Shown: positions 60,699 to 64,000 of the stretch, one piece after another | How the letters are laid out: the number at the start of each line of letters is the position of its first letter | How positions within the stretch are numbered: the stretch's first letter is position 1 | Source: Punica granatum | Taxonomy: Eukaryota; Streptophyta; Magnoliopsida; Myrtales; Lythraceae | Direction of reading: 5' to 3' | DNA length: 64,000 nucleotides | NCBI RefSeq assembly: GCF_007655135.1 | Contig: NW_022204492.1 | Coordinates: 1 to 64,000 of the forward strand | Translations under genes and position numbers: made by a program | The notes under the pieces: generated by a model | Told to the model about the DNA's origin: nothing | The model's database searches: none | What the model saw: the letters and a program-made list of their open reading frames with translations, nothing else

Positions 60699-61292
60699 GC
60701 AGAATTAGATATTACAATAATCACGATTGCTTAAACGCAATCGAGAGAGTTATGGTATCCGGGGACCCGTTATGCATGATCATAATTATTAAAAGCCGCA
60801 TCCCCTTGCATGTGCATACGCATATATACTCATCTCTCTCTGTAGGCGGTAGAAGAGAGGAAAAGGGAAGGTGCGTCAAACGTAAAAGGCCCGGAAGGCC
60901 GATATCCCGATTTTCGACTTCGACTTCCGACAATCACTTCAGGTATGCTCTCGATCCGATGACATCAACATGTAAGATCATTGGGCTAACAATTGGTAGA
61001 GCCAGTTACATGTCAATTGATTGGGTCGATTAGGAAATTATGGTTTAGGCTTCGAAATCGGATTGTGATTGTTTCAATTGGGTTTATTGTTCTGGCAATC
61101 TATTTTTCCATTACTGGTGATGGATGCATGCAAGATGTTGCCATTAAAGTTTGTTTGCTGCAATTTGGTTTGGTTTACTGTCATAAAAACGTTGATTAAG
61201 GTTGATGAAGCTCTAACCTCTGCAAATTCGGTTTGTATGACGCACTTTGGTTTTTCTATTCCTTCGCTGCTGTGATTGAAGTTTAATTAAGT

Positions 61293-61882
61293 TTGGATTT
61301 AACGGGTCGGATTGTGGTGGCTGAAAGGTTGGGCATCAATGGCTGCGGTAGCCCTCTGGGCAATCGAAGGAAGCAGCCCGCTTGCACGGTTGTTGCCGTA
61401 AGTCGTCGATTGCGGTCGCCGGTGAGTCGGAATCGAAGTCGAGTTACGTCACGTCGTCGGAATCATCGATTACTGACTCATCTGAGTCCGAATCTCGTGG
61501 CTTGCAGTTGCTCTCGGTGACTCGATTCCGTCCTCTCTCAAGCCATCTCTCCAGCCCGTGCATGTCATGGTCACGGCCGGTGGCGGCGCAGTCGACGCCG
61601 TCACTGAAGCGACGGCCGTGATCTGGGTTGCGAAGTAGAAGGGCATTGCTTTCGGGGTTCAGGGAAGAGTCGGGTGAAAGTGATGACACCCGGACCGACC
61701 CGTTTCATTTTTGGGTTTGGACCTTGGCCCGACTCGATTTCAGTTCTGCCCGACCCATTTAGAGCAATCTGGGCTCATTTGGGCCTAAGCCCATTCAGTT
61801 AGCTCGGCCCAGCCCGATTCAGGACAAATTGCGCTCAACAGCTCCTTTTGTCAACACTTTGACCAAATCTGTCATAGTTTGA
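61293..61882. other. GC-rich region before the B/C junction, unidentified
   Basis: Duplicate of 30583-31172, same unassigned frames on both strands. It ends TTTGACA directly before the DOLK exon 3 piece of unit C. Confidence 0.35.
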
Positions 61883-61884
61883 CA

Positions 61885-63309
61885 GGGCACGCAACGAGTT
61901 CAGCAAATCCATTTTATTCTTTACATCCCTTGGGTTTATCTTGACCATCATCATTCCGTCCTGGATGCAATTTGTTCAAGATTTTAATCTGCATCCACTT
62001 TTGTGGTATGTCTTCCCTTGCAAACTATTGCACTTTATTTGGATTCTTATGCAATCATAATACTTTGTTATGCATAATAACGTTTTGCTTTGCAGGGTCA
62101 TTTCTTTTGTTTTTCAAGATCCCCTAAAGAGGTTATCCTTATGTATGTATTGGGCGGCTTTGATATATGCATCAGTTTCAAGGTTTTACCACATCTCAAA
62201 GGACAGTACAGTTGAAAGGATTCTTCTTCGAAAGTATTACCATCTGATGGCTGTTTCAATGTTTTCACCTGCTCTGATATTGCAGGTGAATTTACTTCTG
62301 GAGAATGCATCCTCATTGCCAAATTTTGTTTCCTCTTCCTTCAGCTATTGTTTTAATATGATCCGATGGCAATGTTCTTGTTTTCCAGCCAGAGTTCCTG
62401 GATCTTGCGTTTGGTGGAGCAGTGGCAGTTTTCTTGGTATTGGAAATTATACGAGTAGGTCCCATCAGCTTACGTTCCAATTTTTTTGCTTATGATTCAT
62501 AATACCAAGCTTAGAGGGTAGTAAATCAGTATGGCTTTCTCATATCTTGTAATGTTCTCTACCACTTTTATTATCTAGGTCTGGAAGATTTGGCCTTTGG
62601 GGCAACCTGTCCACCAATTTATGAATGCATTCACAGACCATCGTGACTCTGATTTGCTAATTATAAGGTATTTAAGCCGCCTCCTATAAGCAGGAAACTG
62701 TAATTCTTAGTTGCATTTTTGGTGTCCTGGCTCACTTTTTCCTCATATTTTTGTATTGTTTAGCCACTTTTCTCTCTTATTGGGGTGTGCTCTTCCTATA
62801 TGGATGTCTTCTGGGTACAATGATCGTCCTCTTGCACCCTTCGCTGGAATTTTGAGCCTTGGGATCGGAGACACCATGGTGAGTTAGGTCATTCATTTTG
62901 ATGTGTAAGATATAATCATTGTTATTGTATTCACTTCTTTATCGAGTTCATTAGAGTTCCTACATCTTGTTTGTCTGCTGAGCATAAAGCAGACAAAAGC
63001 AGATACATCTCCTTCTTGAAAAGCCTCGTTCTGATCGCTGGAGATCCCTTTGCTGTTTTATTCCAGGCATCGATGGTCGGCCACAAGTATGGTGTCCTTA
63101 GGTGGAGCAAAACGGGGAGTAAGTATTAATTTATTAATCTTCCATGTTAGTGTTATATTTCTTCATATACTTTGCTGACGGTTTTGTACATCGAACGACT
63201 TTTTCAGAGAAGACTATTGAAGGCACTGCAGCTGGTATAACATCTGTTTTAGTTGCTTGCTCTGTTCTCCTCCCAGTTTTGACCTCAAGCGGATATATAT
63301 TGTCACAGG

Positions 63310-63354
<45 letters not shown>

Positions 63355-63598
63355 CTGATAACTTTGAATTCTTTTACTTAATATTGGCGAACTTCCATTT
63401 TATTGAGGATTTCTTTCGTCATTTGAAGTTTTCATAAGCCCTGGATGTTTTCATGTTTTAATACTTGTAACTTATAATATGCAGCACTGGTCCTCGTTGG
63501 TTTTGGCCGTAGTAGCGAGTGGTTTGCTCGAGGCTTATACTGCACAACTCGACAATGCTTTCATACCCCTCGTATTTTACAGCCTTCTCTGCCTGTAG
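61885..63598 (+). pseudogene. DOLK: Dolichol kinase, 5'-truncated copy C
   Basis: Third copy, starting at the same point inside exon 3. Exons: 61885-62005, 62096-62285, 62389-62454, 62579-62667, 62764-62878, 63067-63118, 63208-63308 and 63485-63598 (stop 63596-63598). Exon 4 is intact as in copy B. The junction is one A shorter than in copy B, so sequence upstream of the junction would be out of frame with the DOLK part. Catalytic C-terminal motifs are all present. It lacks the N-terminal exons and is expected to be non-functional unless a new start is used. Confidence 0.85.
63314..63351. repeat. (TC)19 microsatellite in DOLK intron 9, copy C
   Basis: 38 bases, one repeat longer than in copy B and eight longer than in copy A. 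Confidence 0.95.
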
Positions 63599-64000
63599 AT
63601 GCAGCAGCTTCCTTCCACCTCCTAACCATAGATTACTGATCAAGAAGCTCGTAAACTGCTCAATTCTTTCATACGAAACAGATGGAGATGTTTTCACATG
63701 TTTTGTATATTAATGATTCTTGTGCTTCTCTTGGAGCACACTTTTTTGTAGATATATCACTCAGAGATATCGAACCCTGCTGTATAGATTCACAAGTAGA
63801 GAAAGCATAGCTCTTAGCACTGGTAATATCGAGTTTAGTCCTCTTATATATCAACGCATACGAGTGATGATGTTTTCCGGGAGATTGTAGAGTCGGCAGC
63901 ATCCAGTTGCCAAGGTTCCAACTGTTGTATTCTGTTTCTGCGAGTAACATTAGTGTAATAATACTCCCTCGGTGAATTATCTATTGAAATCACTTGGTTA
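63599..64000. other. DOLK 3' UTR and downstream spacer, unit C
   Basis: Matches 2215-2616 and 32888-33289 up to the window edge. Nothing further recognised. Confidence 0.5.

Larger units (their letters stand above)
31173..61882. repeat. Tandem segmental duplication, unit B (~30.71 kb)
   Basis: Second unit, same orientation and gene order as unit A and nearly identical to it. Differences noticed from A are: one extra T in DOLK exon 4; longer CT and poly-T tracts; an extra 33 bases at 52929-52961; a 4-base loss near 53555; substitutions matching A positions near 27002 and 27718; and scattered homopolymer changes. Its left edge is the A/B junction, with TTTGACA followed directly by AGGGCACGC. 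Confidence 0.97.
61883..64000. repeat. Tandem segmental duplication, unit C (start only)
   Basis: Start of a third unit, cut by the window edge. It follows unit B sequence at +30709 to +30711. The B/C junction reads TTTGACAGGGCACGC, one A shorter than the A/B junction. The extra T of DOLK exon 4 and the longer poly-T of intron 5 are shared with B, and the CT tract (38 bases) is close to that of B (36) and far from A (22). This makes C closer to B than to A. Confidence 0.95.

Noticed and set aside
1..64000. LTR retrotransposon or endogenous virus
   Set aside because: No reverse transcriptase, integrase or gag-like frame, no paired long terminal repeats and no primer-binding site were found. 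The 30.7 kb repeats are not LTRs, as they carry host genes and occur three times in tandem.

Overview
The window is AT-rich nuclear DNA of a flowering plant, most likely a eudicot. It has intron-rich genes with GT..AG borders, an intronless SAUR gene with a TATA box, many small inverted-repeat transposons, tRNA-like SINE pieces and long AT microsatellites. No bacterial, organellar or viral coding sequence was seen. The species cannot be named from the sequence.

The dominating structure is a direct tandem array of a ~30.7 kb segment. Unit A runs from about 516 to 31172, unit B from about 31173 to 61882, and unit C from about 61883 past the right edge. Matching positions are offset by 30657-30710 bases (A to B) and 30709-30711 (B to C). 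The copies are almost identical; the differences found are mostly homopolymer or microsatellite length changes, one extra 33-base stretch and a few substitutions. Each unit begins inside an exon of a dolichol kinase (DOLK/SEC59-type) gene. Only the leftmost copy keeps exons upstream of the break. Copies B and C are 5'-truncated but keep the catalytic C-terminal half. The left copy has a one-base deletion in exon 4 that B and C lack, and a second probable frame break in exon 3.

Layout of one unit (A coordinates): DOLK C-terminal exons (to 2214); intergenic DNA with a diverged duplication, an ATT/ATC microsatellite block and a possible Helitron-type hairpin (2215-6217); a MITE (6218-6501); a perfect 33-base palindrome (7675-7707); three copies of a ~171-base satellite-like repeat (7776-8286); a hAT-type MITE with 8-base target duplications (8712-8905); a SINE piece and a Tourist-like MITE (9009-9425); a gene-poor stretch with further SINEs, a MULE-like element and a diverged tandem duplication (9426-19886); a SAUR gene (20050-20487); a TIR element with a nested SINE (21875-22386); coding-like debris; two related MITEs (24754-24980, 25369-25603); a 2785-base hAT element carrying a captured spliced plant gene (27131-29915); and a promoter/5' exon-like region with GC-richer DNA (29981-31172) that abuts the next truncated DOLK.

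Functionally, the window holds one DOLK gene (dolichyl phosphate for protein glycosylation) and two truncated copies, and two identical SAUR genes (auxin-responsive growth). The captured gene inside the hAT element is present twice. The array could be a very young segmental duplication or an assembly artefact; the sequence alone cannot decide.
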